Shown: positions 46,541 to 59,370, counted from the first letter of the stretch. The stretch: DNA of 64,000 nt from Rhizomys pruinosus (GCA_009823505.1 VZQC01005070.1:5739330-5803329); one strand, 5' to 3'. Notes: generated by a model not told the origin, from the sequence alone. Numbers and translations: made by a program.

Positions 46541-46967
46541 ATTCTTGTCCTCACTCACACTCTCATCTCTCTTTGAACTTTTGCATCAAGGAAGCTCTGT
46601 TCGTAACTCCAAGTCAGTAGACCTCATTGTTACCACAAAGAGATTATTCCAGCAATAGAATGCTTCAGAGTACATTCTCGTTTATCTGTATTTTTTGTTC
46701 ACTTAACATATGTTTAAACCAACTCTTGGCTTACATAAGCACATGTAACAAACTGACATAATATCATGTACTAATTGTTCTATTAAAATTGGTAATGAAT
46801 TAACTTCAAAGTTTCCTAACATACATCTCTAAGAAAATCTCAAAAGACTCAGAAGTGTTTACATTTTAAAATAATTACACATCTACACATACAGAGAGAG
46901 ACAGACAGACAGACAGAGGAAAATAGATATATATTTTTTTACCTTGATCAAAGAGGATTATATTTTC
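46541..46967. other. Single-copy DNA with a short GACA repeat
   Basis: A GA/GACA repeat patch at 46891-46918. Otherwise nothing recognised. Confidence 0.5.
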
Positions 46968-47118
46968 GTCTTTTTTTAGAGAATGAGGTTCTCACTTTGT
47001 ACCCTGGGTTGGCCTGAACTAACTGTGTAGACCATTCCAGACTGGCCTAGATCTCATATAGATCTCCCTATCTCTGCCTCCAACTGCCAAGCTTAAAAGC
47101 CTGTACTACAGCCCTTAG
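46968..47118 (-). mobile_element. Old B1 SINE
   Basis: Diverged antisense B1: GGTTGGCCTGAACTAACTG, ACTGGCCTAGATCTCATATAG, CTCCCTATCTCTGCCTCCAA. Confidence 0.75.
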
Positions 47119-47204
47119 CAAGAGACTTAGTTTTAAGAGAGAATTTCCATGATTTAAAGAAGCAAAATAACTTACCAAAATGTCACTAATATATTGTTGA
47201 GTAA

Positions 47205-47210
47205 GACACA

Positions 47211-47262
<52 letters not shown>
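47205..47262. repeat. (CA)n microsatellite
   Basis: Nearly pure CA repeat with one interruption, then a G run. Cysteine/valine frames on the minus strand are its translation. Confidence 0.98.
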
Positions 47263-47263
<1 letters not shown>

Positions 47264-49185
47264 GGGGGGGGTGAGACAGAAAGAGAAAGAAAATCTTTCC
47301 AGCTGTCTGTCTGCAGTGATTAAGTAGGAACAGTAATTCAGCTTTCACCTCTGTGGAATTCATGTGTTTTCTACTGAAATTACTCAATTGAACTCAATAG
47401 AGATTTACAACTTATTTCCCACACCTAGCCAAACATGTCAAATTTACTACCTAGGAACTGCAGTGTTTGACCTCTGGCTAAGATATGTGAAAAGTCTCTC
47501 ATTTCCTGGATAGACTTTCCAGAAACCTATCTTTTTTTTTTTTTAATACTTTAAATTCCTGAAGAAGAGCATTAGAATCTAAACTTTCTCTTTAGTATCA
47601 AGATTTAAATCTTCATTTATTCTTGTCTTTCCCAGAACCATAACACATCCAAGTGGTTGTCCAGGCACAATCTATGCACAATTTTACCTGATTAAAATTC
47701 TAATAATTTCTCATTTTAAATTTAAGACAGCCAATTAGTTTATGATGTCAAGAAAGAATTCTACAAAATCTGCTTGGCCAGCAAACGTAGCCATTTTGAT
47801 GATATAGCCATTAAAGGCTCAGGATCAAAACCATTTTGAAATAGAATTATTAAGAACCCAGCAAAGCAATTTTTTTCTAGGTGCTGCAATCAAACAGATG
47901 GGTAGTATAAAATATAGAGGAATAAATGAGGAGACAACCTAACTAACTCAAAGATTGACGATGAAAGTGGTGCACTTTCTACTGAAATAGGATTCAGTTT
48001 GGAAAGTTTCATCTTGGGAAGACTGGCACATAATTTTAGGAGAATAAATTGGTGAACATTCTTATTTCTAGGGCTCTCTGTCATCAACATGATTTGAGAG
48101 TGCTTTTTCTAATGGCTATTAAATAATGACCCATAAAGACAATAAACTGATGGTGCTTTTGGTGACAAGAGATGAGGTCAAAGGTTTCATACTTTTAGAA
48201 CTTCAAGAGCAATAAAAACAAGGGTGAAATGCCAAAGTTTGGCTATATGTTTGTTACTGGAATTATATCTGAAAATATAGAGGTGAATTGCTTCCATTAT
48301 ATTATTAAACTAAACCCTAGTTATTAGTCTGTTAATGTTTATAGATTCCCAATTCTCATCAAGCTCTGTTGGATGGCTCCTGTTACCTCATTTAATCCAC
48401 TCAGCAAAATATGAAGCAATGATTTTTTTTTCCTTAGGTCTACTTTCAACTGAATTTAATGAAAGATGGTGACTTGGCAAAGTTAGTAAATAACAACAAA
48501 GCAGAAACAAATGTTGCAATCTGGCATGGCTCTGTGACTATGTATCTTGTTCCTACTTATATTTTCTCCAAGTACTCAAATGTGCTGTGGTCATAGTTAA
48601 GTAAGAATTATCTGCAACTGAAAATTTTAAGGACAAAATATAAACTTCCCCTTCTAATGCAAAAACTTTGTCTCATTAAAATCTTCTCCAGCCCAAGCAA
48701 TTTATCTTATTCAGGATCAGTAAAGTTTCTCTTAAGCATGCCTTTGAGGCTACGATTCAAAAGTAACGTTTCAAGATAAAAACTCAAACACTTCTTGGCA
48801 GGTGAATTATTATACAAGAAGTTTTTTTTTTTTTTCATTTCTTTCAAAGAGGGAGAGTTCTCCTCATTGAAATCTGAGCTGGAGAGTTTTTAGGACCTTT
48901 AAATTGTATATCAGAAGTAAATAAAATGATTTCTGTTACACAAATGATCACAACCAAGATTTTCATCCTAAAAATATTCTCTGTCACCACAATCAATTTT
49001 TTTTCCAAAGCATACTTTGGTGGTTTTAACAGAAAATGATAAAATATTATTGATGCATCTATTACCTTAAAACACTTGCTTGTGCCAGTAAAGATAACTT
49101 TTTTCCAATACACTCTGAAATTGTGAACATGATTGTTTGGTGCATTTGCTTGTTCTTGACCTCTAGTACTCAGACTCACACTTCA

Positions 49186-49231
<46 letters not shown>

Positions 49232-50787
49232 AAGTTCAATATTCAAAAAAAGGGCAGACTTAAGTCCAAAAGAGTTTGTACATTGTAATGAAGAAGAAAT
49301 TAGGCTATTAAAATTTAGGACTGTACTTTAGGGCATTAACAACTAAAGAATACTTATATTAAAATTTCACAAAATACTTATTAGATAACAACATATGCAA
49401 AACTATATACCAGAGATCAACTAATTTTCTACAAAGAGCCAAAGGAAATTTCTTCTTTAAGATAGTTCTATGATGTCTTTCACAGATATTTACTGGATAC
49501 TAGTGGCCCATAAAAGAAGCCATAAGCTGTATTTATTACAAGATTTTCTTTGCAACAAAAGTTTCACTCCATACTTTGTCAGAAAGCTGTAGTTTTGCTG
49601 GACCATGACATATATAATTGTCATGGAATGAGAAAAGAATGCAAGTATGTAATAAAATTACAATTCAATGAGATAGATAGTTTTGAACATTCAAAATAAA
49701 AATAGGGAATCTATGAAATAAAATTGCAACAACTGCTATGAAGAAGACAGAAGGAAATAGCAACTATCAAAGTTAAGGAAGATGATTAGGATCGTACGAA
49801 CTGACTATTGGGGTGGATTTGAAAAATACATTACAGGCTCACTCTCAAGAAATGGACAGAAGAGAGCCTGGGAATTATCACTGGAGTAATAGGACTCTGG
49901 GGGACTGTAGTAAGCCAAGAAACAGCACCTTGGGCCTTATAATTGGCCTTAGTTTAATATGCTGATGGTATAGCACTGAGAGTTACTTAACAAAACATTC
50001 TAAATTAAGGAGAAATAAATATTAAATTGCTAAACCTTGCTTACTTTTCAACTAATGAGTGAAGTTTGGGTTAGGTAATGGAAGCCAGAGTTTTCCCTTT
50101 ACTTTTTATCCATCTAATGTACCTTGAACTGGTCATAATTGACAGACATCAATCACTCTTAAAACAAAGCTATTCTCATTCTTCATGTTGGTACCTGTTA
50201 TTGTTAAACTTATATTTGACAATCCATGCACAAATTTTCTTCCTTATATCTAAAACATAAATCTACTATTTCTATGTAGCTTGATCTCTACTGTGAAGAG
50301 ACAGTGTGACACAGAAAGGTCTTGTTTGAGTGCAGTTATTCCTAAGATGGTAAAGCAGAGATAGGTAGTACTGCCACTTCTCTAGGATTGCCATGGGTAA
50401 GAGCTGTGTTGTAGCAGAAGACTTATTCTAGAAATATCTACTTCATGAATACTTTTTTGTTTTCTTCTCCAAGTACAACCGTCTCTACATTATACACTGC
50501 TTTTTTTTTCTTTCTGTAGTTTCCGTTATCTGCAGTCATCAGCAATTAAGAAATTGTAAGTAAAAATTCAAAAGTGACAATTCTTGAGTTAGCAACTCTG
50601 TGTGGTGGGAGGAAGTCTCGTGTCATACAAATGAAATTTTATCTAGATAGATATAGTAAAAGAAAGAAGTATATATCTAGTTTTGTAATGTCCATAATTT
50701 CTGGCATTCAATGAGGTTCTTGAAATTTATATCCCATGGATAGGGAAGAAGGGCAGTGTAATATTGAATTTTTATTTATTTATTTTT
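47263..50787. other. Long repeat-poor stretch
   Basis: 3.5 kb with only a (CA)n at 49187-49228 and T runs. The 111-codon minus frame at 48844-49179 has no recognisable domain. Confidence 0.5.
49187..49228. repeat. (CA)n microsatellite
   Basis: About 21 CA units. Confidence 0.97.
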
Positions 50788-51873
50788 TGGGGGAGGAGGA
50801 TTTATTCAGCTTATATCTCCTGGTTCACAGTTCTCACTCAGGGAGCCCAAAGCAAGAACTCAGGGCAGGAACCTGGAGGCAGGAGCTGAAGCACAAGCCA
50901 TGGAGGAATGCTGTTCACTGGCTTGCTCCCCTGGCTCATGCCCAGCCTGCCTTCTTATACGGTACACAACAACCTGCCCAGGGTGGCACCACTCATTGTG
51001 GGATGGGTCCTCCCACACTGCTTGACAATCAAGACAATACTCCACAGATGTGGCCACAGGCCAATCCAACGGAGCCAATTCCCCAATTGAGGCTCCCTCA
51101 ACCCAGGTGTGTCAAGTTGACACTAAAGCTATCCAGCACAATTGACCCCTTGTCAACTTGACACACAAAACACATCACTATTAAACCACCACCTTTCCAG
51201 TTCTTATCCCCAAAGTATGATGTTAACATTAATCACAAAGACAGTACAACCTTAAAAGCCCCACAGTCCTTAAAATGTCCAAATGCTTAAAAGTTCAGTC
51301 TCTTAAAAATCTCTTAATTGTGGCCTGCTGTAAAATGCAAAACAAGTACTGTCTTATTTCAAAGGGAAGAATCAGGCACTCTCAAACAAAACCTAAGTCC
51401 AGCAAGTATCTCAAGGCTGGACACCTGGGACTCACTCATGATCTTCTGGGCTCCAAAGGGTTTCGACAGCTCATCTCGAAGGCCCAGGCCAACTCCATTT
51501 CGCACCTGCTGCTGCTCTTGGTGGTTGTCCCATTGTCCTGGCATCTCCAAAAAACTGGGGACACCACTGAAACTGAGGCAGCACCTTCACCAATGGTCTC
51601 TTCTGACCTCTCCTGATGCAAAGACTCAGCTTCTCTCCACTACCCCTGCAATCCTGGGGTCTTCACTGCAACTGAGGTGCACTTCCACCAATGGTCTTTC
51701 CTGACCTCTCAGCTCAGCCTTAGCTGCTCTCTGTGACCCCCTCAAATTTCAACACCAGAACCATATAGGAGACTCTTACACACTTGAGATGGAGGCTCAG
51801 GCCCCTTCTGGAACACAGCTTCTGTGTGCTGACCCTGAAGAAATTCTTCCCAGAAGATTTCACCACAGTGATG

Positions 51874-52092
51874 CTGGTCTCTTGTTACTTACAGCTGATG
51901 TTTCAGCCCCAGCTAACCAGCATCAATTGTCCCAGTACAACAAATATTTCACTTCTGGTCTCTTGTTACTCACAGCTGATTCTTCAGCCCCAGCTAACCA
52001 GCATCAATTGTCCCTGTACAACAAAGATTTCACTTCTGGTCTCTTGTTACAGCTGATTCTTCAGCCCCAGCTGACCAGAACCCACAGATTAA
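51874..52092. repeat. 81-bp tandem repeat, about 2.7 copies
   Basis: The unit beginning CTGGTCTCTTGTTACT recurs at 51874, 51955 and 52036. Copies share TTCAGCCCCAGCTAACCAGC and CATCAATTGTCCC. The last copy has a short deletion and ends early. Confidence 0.95.
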
Positions 52093-52292
52093 GCAGTCCT
52101 GATGATCTCTGTTTCCCTTCGAAACTAGAAACTTCACAAGCCAGTCCTCCATCTTCTACAAATCCTTCAGCAAAACTGCTCCAAGCTCCACAGCAACAAT
52201 CTTTAGGCATTCAATGATCTTCCCAGCCCAAGGTTCCAAACGCCTCCACAATCCTTTCCCAAAACACCAAGGTCAGGTCTATCACAGTAATA

Positions 52293-52311
52293 CCCCACTC
52301 TTCTGGTACCA
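52293..52311 (-). other. Primer-binding site, tRNA-Leu(UAA)-like
   Basis: On the element strand the sequence just inside the 5' LTR is TGGTACCAGAAGAGTGGGG. From memory the tRNA-Leu(UAA) complement is TGGTACCAGGAGTGGGG, so the match is complete apart from a two-base insertion. Confidence 0.7.
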
Positions 52312-52639
52312 ATTTCTGTCCTAGTTTGTCTTCCATTGCTGTGACAAAACACTCTGACTGACACCAACTTGGGGAGGAAAGGGTTTATTCAGCTTAGATC
52401 TCCTGGATCACAGTTCTCACTCAGGGAGCCCAAGGCAGGAACTCAGGGCAGGAACCTGGAGGCAGGAGCTGAAGCACAAGCCATGGAAGAATGCTGTGTA
52501 CTGGCTTGCTCCCCTGGCTCATGCCCAGCCTGCCTTCTTATGCTGTACACAGCAACCTGCCCAGGGTGGCACCACTCATTGTGGGCTGGGTCCTCCTGCA
52601 CTGCTTGACAATCAAGACAATACTCCACAGATGTGGCCT

Positions 52640-52872
52640 ATTTTTATTTTTTTGAGACAGGTCTCCCTGTAGCCCCAGCTGGCCTGGAACTCACTCTGTA
52701 GACCAGGTTGGCCTTGAACTCAGAGAGATCCACCTGCCTCTGCCTTCCAAATGCTAGGATTAAAGATGTTCACCACTAAGCCTGGCTTAATCGATTCCTG
52801 CTAGGAATCAAACCAGGGTCCTCTGCAAGAGCAGTTAGTGCTCTTAACCACTGAGCTATCTCACCAGCTCCT
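52640..52872 (-). mobile_element. B1 joined to a B2 5' half
   Basis: Antisense B1 (52650-52785) runs directly into the antisense 5' half of a B2 (52790-52872: GGAATCAAACCAGGGTCC, GAGCAGTTAGTGCTC). The B2 3' half is absent. The unit truncates the neighbouring LTR at 52639. Confidence 0.88.
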
Positions 52873-53350
52873 GACTTTCTATAATGGAAGAAATATAGGC
52901 CATTCATTGTTTTTTAGTTGTTCAAAGATGGATATCTTTTATTTTTCACAGTCAGCAACCAGTAACTTTATAAACAGAGAACTTCCTTGGCTTTTCTTTG
53001 AGAATCTGTCTTCCACTCTGAACATTTGCAGGTGCAGAGGGGTTGGAACTTACATCTCTTAGTTTTAGAGTTGTATTTTGCTCTTTCTAACCATCAGAAT
53101 GTGGCCTCTCTGAACACAGTGACTGGTAAGGAAGAAAATGAGACCTGAATAGAGCCAAAGTTTTCATAGTTGTGTAACAAGGGAGCTGTTAGAATGATCC
53201 CAGTAACAAAATGTTCACAGACAGAGAACCAGCAGCCATATCTACACATGCCAGGTGCCTTATGCCCCTTTAGAAAAAAGTATCCCCACATATATGCGTA
53301 CTTAGCTAGAGACATTTTCTGTGTTTTGTTTTCTAATGAATTTTTGTCCC
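52873..53350. other. Single-copy DNA
   Basis: Nothing recognised. Confidence 0.5.
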
Positions 53351-53361
53351 AAAAATTCTTT

Positions 53362-53589
53362 TTGGGGCTGGAGAGATGGCTCAGCTGTTAAGAGCACCTC
53401 TTGCAGAGGACTTGGGTTCGATTCCCAGCACCCACATGGCAGCAAAGTACTGTCTTTAACTCCAGTTCCAGGGGAATCTGATGCCCTCTTCTGACCTCTG
53501 TGGCATTGCATGACAGGGGTGCACCAACCTACATGCAGATAGTACACTCAAACACATAAAAAAATAAATAAATATTTTAAAAATATTTT
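53362..53589 (+). mobile_element. B2 SINE, full length
   Basis: GGGGCTGGAGAGATGGCTCAG head to A/T tail. An 11-bp TSD AAAAATTCTTT lies at 53351-53361 and 53590-53600. Confidence 0.95.
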
Positions 53590-53600
53590 AAAAATTCTTT

Positions 53601-55599
53601 ATGTACATTGATATAACCAGTGTAACATATTTTATTTCCGATCTAAATTCTGTATGACAGTGATTACCCTTATTAACTTGCTTGTAATGGCCTCTTTTCA
53701 GTAAATATCTCCAGTTCATTTCATTTGATTTATAATTTTTATTTCCATTATTCATAAGCTGAACTTTGTGAAGGAACATTTTGGGCTACTTTTTGTTGTA
53801 TACTCAACTAAGTACTCGGATATATTTTATGTCTTAGACTCTGGACAGATACATCCATTAATTTCCAGTTTATTAAGTTCCAATTCATAACCTGAGATTT
53901 AGTTCAATTCAAGCAGCAGTGTTATAATTTGAAATAAATTACAATGCTGTTTTCTAGGCATATGTCTGAATGCTTTTACTTCAACTAATGGTAGAAAAAA
54001 TAGAGTTAATAAAAATCTGACAGAGAAATGATATAAATATGCATTAGTGTGCTTTTCCTTTGTATTTAATTATGAGTAAATTGTAAGTTCAGTCACGAAA
54101 AACTTATGCCAAAAGTTTAATAAAGTGGTATTTTGATTAGAATTTGTATTTTTTTTTAGAATTTGTGTTTTTTAACTATAGAACAATGTCTTTTGTGTTT
54201 TCCCACCATAACTGTCTTTTTCAACTCCACTATTCTCTCTCTCTTGACTTTTCTCTAATGACCTCTAACGTAAACACTCTTCCTCCCAATTTCTCATATT
54301 TTCACATGGTTAAGAATACATCAAATATAGAACCACTGGAAAACCCATTAATCAAAGATATGAGTCAGCCTCATATATTTTCTGTGAACTTCCTGAAAAA
54401 AAAATTGAAAAATTATCAAAATCAACTACCATGTCTTCCAAAAATATGAAAATATTTAGATGTTGTCTGGGCTGGGCATTTCCAGAATATGACTGATTTT
54501 GCTTTTCTTGAATTATTCCCATGACTCATTGAAGACTTGCAGTGTTTCATGCCTAAGAATCCAAAGCAATGATAATTTTGTAGTTTTTAATGGCTTGAAT
54601 AGTAAAAACACATAATGCATATTTCTTTCCTCCTCTGAATACATTCATCAGTTATAGAATAAAATAAGTAGCTCTTGATAGGTGCTATTTACATTTCTTA
54701 AGTACTTGGAAAATATAGATCACTGGATATGTGCTTAGATGTATGTACATACAAAATGACTGAAGAATGTGAATCACAGATATCAGACCAAGATTTATCT
54801 ATAATATGATCTGACCAAAAACACATCACCTTAGCACAATTGCGACCATACTGATTTGGAACTATGATTGTCCAGGATAACTCCAGTCCATTTTCCCTAC
54901 ATGCTTTCCATTCCAACCAGAGGCAAAATCGTCAGAGTGTTTTATGGAATTTCACAACTAGACTCTGATAAGAAGGATGTGCCCGAATCTAGATGAGCTT
55001 GAGATAAACACTACATTCTAGCTAGGATAAAGTCAAGTTTTCCCTAACTAATGTATATGCCTCTCCTTTTGACCCAAATTTCAGGGATTGAGCTAGTCTT
55101 GCCCAGGACAAGGTTTATACCACTAACACTCCAAATAAGCTGCACTTCATGCCATCCTAGATGTCTGACTATCTTCAGTAATGCAGCACCTTGGGACCAG
55201 TTCACTGAGGCTGTTTTACCAGAACACCTGTACCCTTAATATCCCCATCAAAGAAAATTTTCATATAAATGTATACTAAATTTTCCTTTATTAAAGAAAT
55301 AAACATTTATCAGAAACCATAAATGCCAAATATTTTATAAGATACTAATAAGAGATTAACCACTATTATCATCAATATTTTTTATTTCTAAAAAATACAT
55401 TTTTGTAATACACTGAGAGTTTGTAGAATTTCAAAGCTCTATTTTCTAATTCATAAATTTAAAATAATTCATTATCCCAAGACTGACTCTTGGACACTTT
55501 GTAAAAAACAAGCAGCTTTCTTTGAATCTTCTCATAATAGAAACATAATTAACTATTTTTAAAATTCCATGATAAATCCAATTGTGGCCAAAAGTGAAA
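53601..55599. other. Long repeat-free AT-rich stretch
   Basis: No repeat family recognised. The 101-codon frame at 54144-54449 is chance-like. Confidence 0.5.
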
Positions 55600-55990
55600 C
55601 ATTTATTTTTAGAAGTTCATTAGTTGCCTAAATGAAAATGTAAACTATATCTTTCCAAAATAATCTTATGTGCAGGAAGAACAGTTTTCTCTGGCACAGC
55701 ATCACATGGCCTGGCACTAAATTTTGTGCACAGTGAGCATGGCTTCTGAGCAATTTATGGGCATATGCATTACAGCAGATTTCAAGTAAATTATGAACGC
55801 TGTGTGCTACCAAGGCACTGTCAAACTCTGATTGATTCGGACAGTTTGTAGTTAATTAAGTTCATTTCCAATTCTGTCTCTTCATCCAATTTCAAAGCAT
55901 TCTATATTGAAAGCCTATTTTCAATTAGTAAGAAGGATGAAACAAAAAGAATTAATTACAAAAGTGACAATCCCCATTTAAGTCTTCATA
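55600..55990. promoter_or_regulatory. Candidate conserved non-coding block
   Basis: Complex repeat-free sequence with GCATATGCAT (55761-55770), TTAATTAA (55852-55859), CAATTAGTAAG near 55922 and AATTAATTAC near 55950. Resembles developmental enhancers, but conservation is untested. Confidence 0.25.
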
Positions 55991-56515
55991 GTGGAACAAT
56001 TATGTATCTAAAAAGTTAAGAAATTGAAGAGTTTGTAGTTTGTACTTGTCTAATATTTTATGTCCTTGATATATATATATCTTACATATTAAAAACTTAA
56101 AGTAAGCATGAATGTATAGTGAAAAATACACTGATTTGAAGTTGTCTGTAGTTGCTGTATTTTAAATAAGAGGAAACCATTTCATCTAGGCATTTTAGTT
56201 TGTATTTGATAATCAAGAATAACATTTAATATTTTCCAAAGCTTCTAGGTACAGGATATATTTTAGAAAATAGTGCGATGTTTATTTAGTGACTCTTGCA
56301 AATCTGAGGAACATGTACAAACACATTTTTGAAGCCCAGTAAATCATATAGATAATAAACCACCACCCTCCAAACGAACTCCATACCATCAAATCCAAGA
56401 TCCTGTGAGCCTGCTCAACATAACCAAACAAGGCAGCTTTGAATTGAAAGAGCAAGCATTGGAAAGGTGAAGAAATCTAGAACAAAATTCTAAGTGTTCT
56501 GCTTGGGCATTTTTT
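55991..56515. other. AT-rich single-copy DNA
   Basis: Nothing recognised. Confidence 0.5.
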
Positions 56516-56778
56516 TTTTTAAGATTTCATTTTATTTTATTTTATTTTTTATTTTTTAAATTTTTTTCTTTATTTTCGTATGTGTATGAATGTACTGTCT
56601 GCATGTAGGTTTGTGCACTTGTGTCATGCAATGCTGCGGAGGTCAGAAAATGGTGTCGGATTCCCCTGAAACTGGAGTTAAAGACAATTTTCACCCACCA
56701 TGTGGGTGCTGGGGATCAAACCCAGGTCCTCTGCAAGAGCATTCGGTGCTCTTAACTGCTAGGCCATCTCCAGCCCAT
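56516..56778 (-). mobile_element. B2 SINE, full length
   Basis: A/T-rich tail (TTTTA repeats), then GTGTATGAATGTACTGTCTG to CTAGGCCATCTCCAGCCC. No clear TSD picked out. Confidence 0.93.
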
Positions 56779-57510
56779 GCATGGCTTTTTTTTTAAAACC
56801 TCTCTTTTCTCAGTTTAGAAGTTTATGAAATGAAGATGGAACCCCAACATCTAAAGTAATAAGTGAATCAGGGCAGATTGTATGTGGAATCTGGAACAGT
56901 GAACGAATGGTTACTAACATCATTGAAGATTTTTATAATTATAGAAATAAATCAGGATCCCATATTCCATGTCCTGGAAATATTATTACGATACAGCATT
57001 GGTGTTCATGGGTGCCTGGAACTGAGGAGGTCTGAGATTGTTGAACTTGGCTTTAAGCATAGTGCCCTTGTGCCACTGGGGGTTAAAGTTGGAAATATCT
57101 AAAAAGCAAACAACATGAGAGGGATTATGTGAGAATGTTTATTTATATTAGGGGGAGATTCTTAACTTTGGGTGTTTCTTAGTCCATTTCCTGTATAAAC
57201 TCAGTTGCAGATTAAGTGGAAACAGAGAAGGAACCTCAGGGCTAGACCTTAGGAACTGATGGTTGGGTAAAAGGGCCGGATAAAAGAAAATGAAAGAGAA
57301 TACAAGATTCAACAAAAGACACAGGAGACTGTAAGGCAGAGGAAAAAATTCAAGAAGAACCAAGAGTTTAAAAGACATTAATTTACTGTAAAAAAAAACC
57401 ATATTAAATTAATTATTTTAAATTGTGTTGATAGTATGGAAACAGTAAAATAAACTCAGGCAAAACAGGAGTCACATCACACATCAAGTATCTGAAGAAG
57501 ATGGAGTTTA
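56779..57510. other. Single-copy DNA
   Basis: Nothing recognised. Includes poly-T adjoining the B2. Confidence 0.5.
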
Positions 57511-57873
57511 TATATTAGTTACTTTTCTCATTGTGTAACAAAATACTTGATTAAGCAATTTAAGGAAGAAAGGGTTTATTTTGGCTTACAGTTGAGTGAT
57601 ATAGTATATCCTGTTGGAGAAAATATGGTGGCAGGTGTATGAGGTAGCTGGTCAATTGCATCTATGGTCAGGGCAAAGGGAAAGAAATGCTCATGGTCAG
57701 CTTGCTTTCTCATTTTTATTCAGAACAGGACCTCAGCCCATGGGTTAGTGTCCCTACATTCAAAGTAGATGGTCTCTCTTCATTAATTCTCTCTGGATAT
57801 GGCCTGAAAGATATGCCAGGGAGTATGTCTCCTCAGTGTCCTAGGTCTAGTCAACTTGACAATGACTATCACA
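57511..57873 (-). mobile_element. MaLR-like LTR, diverged
   Basis: Antisense LTR features: TAGTTACTTTTCTCATTGTG at one end, GGAAGAAAGGGTTTATTTTG (antisense AATAAACCC region), GACCTCAGCCCATGGGTTAG, and GTCAACTTGACAATGACTAT at the other end. It belongs to the rodent ERVL-MaLR style. The subfamily is not resolved. Confidence 0.65.
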
Positions 57874-58321
57874 GGGCTTCAAATCAGTGGCAAAGATGGA
57901 CACTGAACAAATTATTTAGGAAGACTTTATTGAATTTTAGAGAGCAAGTGAATCAGATTTTAATGTTATACCACAAATAGTCAAGCATCTACTAAGTGAA
58001 AAAGATACTTCAATTTTTAAAAACCTATTAGAATATTGGTGAGAAAGATACCAAACTCAGAAATAATAAGAAGGGAAAATGGTAGATCTGCATTACAATG
58101 AAGTTCTAATTCTGTTATAAAATCATCACAAACAAAGTTAAGCATAAAAAGAAATGTTTGTGACACATACATTAGCAAGATTGATATTTTTAAAGTACAG
58201 AGATCTTTAGGAAGTCAACCGGTAAAATAATTGATCACTTCTAAGGAAAAATGGACAAAATATGTAAATAATTCTAATTAAAATAAAAAGTAAATAGTGG
58301 ACATATAAAATATTAATTTCT
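57874..58321. other. AT-rich single-copy DNA
   Basis: Nothing recognised. Confidence 0.5.
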
Positions 58322-58505
58322 GGGAATAGCAAGATGACTCAGCATATGAAATTACTAATAACAGAAGCATGGTGACCTTAGTTTGATCCTGGGAACAATG
58401 TAAAGGCTAAAGAAGAGAGCCAACTCCACAAAGGTACTCTCTGACCTGCACATGAACACTGTGGCACACAGCAGACACGTGCATAGGCAATAACAATATA
58501 CAAAA
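58322..58505 (+). mobile_element. B4-type SINE, diverged
   Basis: GCAAGATGACTCAGCATATG, TTGATCCTGGGAAC, GAGAGCCAACTCCAC, CTCTGACCTGCACATG in B4 order. Confidence 0.72.
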
Positions 58506-59115
58506 TTTTAATATATTAGCTTCTTATAAGTAATATATATATATATATACTTTTCCCACTTAACATTAAAATAATTAAAATGTTTAGTGTAACATTAATA
58601 TAAAATTTGTACTCTAATATTTACTTTCTAGAGAAAAATTTGAGACAATTATTCTGAAATCTAATGTGGCTCATTTGTCAGTTTTGTAAATGTTTGTAGC
58701 CACAGCTCACCACTGTACACTGAATACTGTAGCCCTAATATTAAATTTCATGGATAATTATAAATGTTTACATATACAAAATTCATAAATGTTTACAGAA
58801 GGGCTCACAGCATCAACTACATAAAGACAAAATGAAACCCTTTAAAAGCCCAAATATCCATTATTTTAGAAATTATAGATCAAATAGAAAATACTTGAAA
58901 AAATTTTAAAAGTGAAGTAAATCTATTTGAATATGTACTAATAACATATAAATGAAAGATCAAGAAAATTCATTTATTATAATTATTATCATGGCCTTAC
59001 AAAATAGAGTAAAAGTAAACATGATTTAAAAACTTTAAAAACATTATTGTGACATGAGTTTGCTGTCATGGGGAGGATTATACAGTTTTTCCTAAATTTT
59101 CTCAAATGTATACAG
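58506..59115. other. AT-rich single-copy DNA with short (TA)n
   Basis: (TA)n at about 58534-58549. Nothing else recognised. Confidence 0.5.
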
Positions 59116-59127
59116 ATTGCATTTTCT

Positions 59128-59358
59128 ATGGCTGGAGAGATGGCTCAGCAGTTAAGAGCACTGGCTGCTCTTGCAGAGGACTTGGATTAGCTTCCCAGCA
59201 TCCACATGGTGGCTAACAACCATTCGTAACTCCAGTTCCAGGGGATCTGATGTTTTCCTCTGACCTCCAAGGGCTTTGCCTGACACAGGTGTGCTTACAC
59301 ACATGCAGGCAATATACACTCATACACATAAAAATAAAATAAAAATTTTTTAAAAGAA
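59128..59358 (+). mobile_element. B2 SINE, full length
   Basis: GGCTGGAGAGATGGCTCAGC head to A tail. A perfect 12-bp TSD ATTGCATTTTCT lies at 59116-59127 and 59359-59370. Confidence 0.95.
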
Positions 59359-59370
59359 ATTGCATTTTCT

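Larger units (their letters stand above)
51141..52316 (-). mobile_element. MaLR (ORR1) internal region, non-coding remnant
   Basis: Sits between the LTRs. On the minus strand it begins beside the primer-binding site at 52293-52311 and ends in a purine-rich stretch just before the 3' LTR (antisense of 51141-51165). No pol- or env-like protein is visible, in keeping with MaLRs being non-autonomous. It includes an 81-bp tandem repeat. Confidence 0.85.
50788..52639 (-). mobile_element. ORR1-type MaLR element: LTR, internal region, LTR
   Basis: Two direct ORR1 LTRs (50788-51140 and 52317-52639) flank a 1.18-kb internal region, all antisense. The 3' LTR lacks its last 50-60 bp and the 5' LTR lacks its outer end where a B1/B2 unit abuts. 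No flanking TSD can therefore be read. By eye the LTRs differ at about 5% of aligned bases. Internal frames are short and broken. Confidence 0.9.

Noticed and set aside
48844..49179. 111-codon minus-strand frame
   Set aside because: No recognisable family; AT-rich single-copy DNA with no exon signals I can support.
51275..52217. Overlapping plus-strand frames of 90-142 codons
   Set aside because: They are antisense to the ORR1 internal region; serine/leucine-rich composition comes from the 81-bp repeat and pyrimidine bias.
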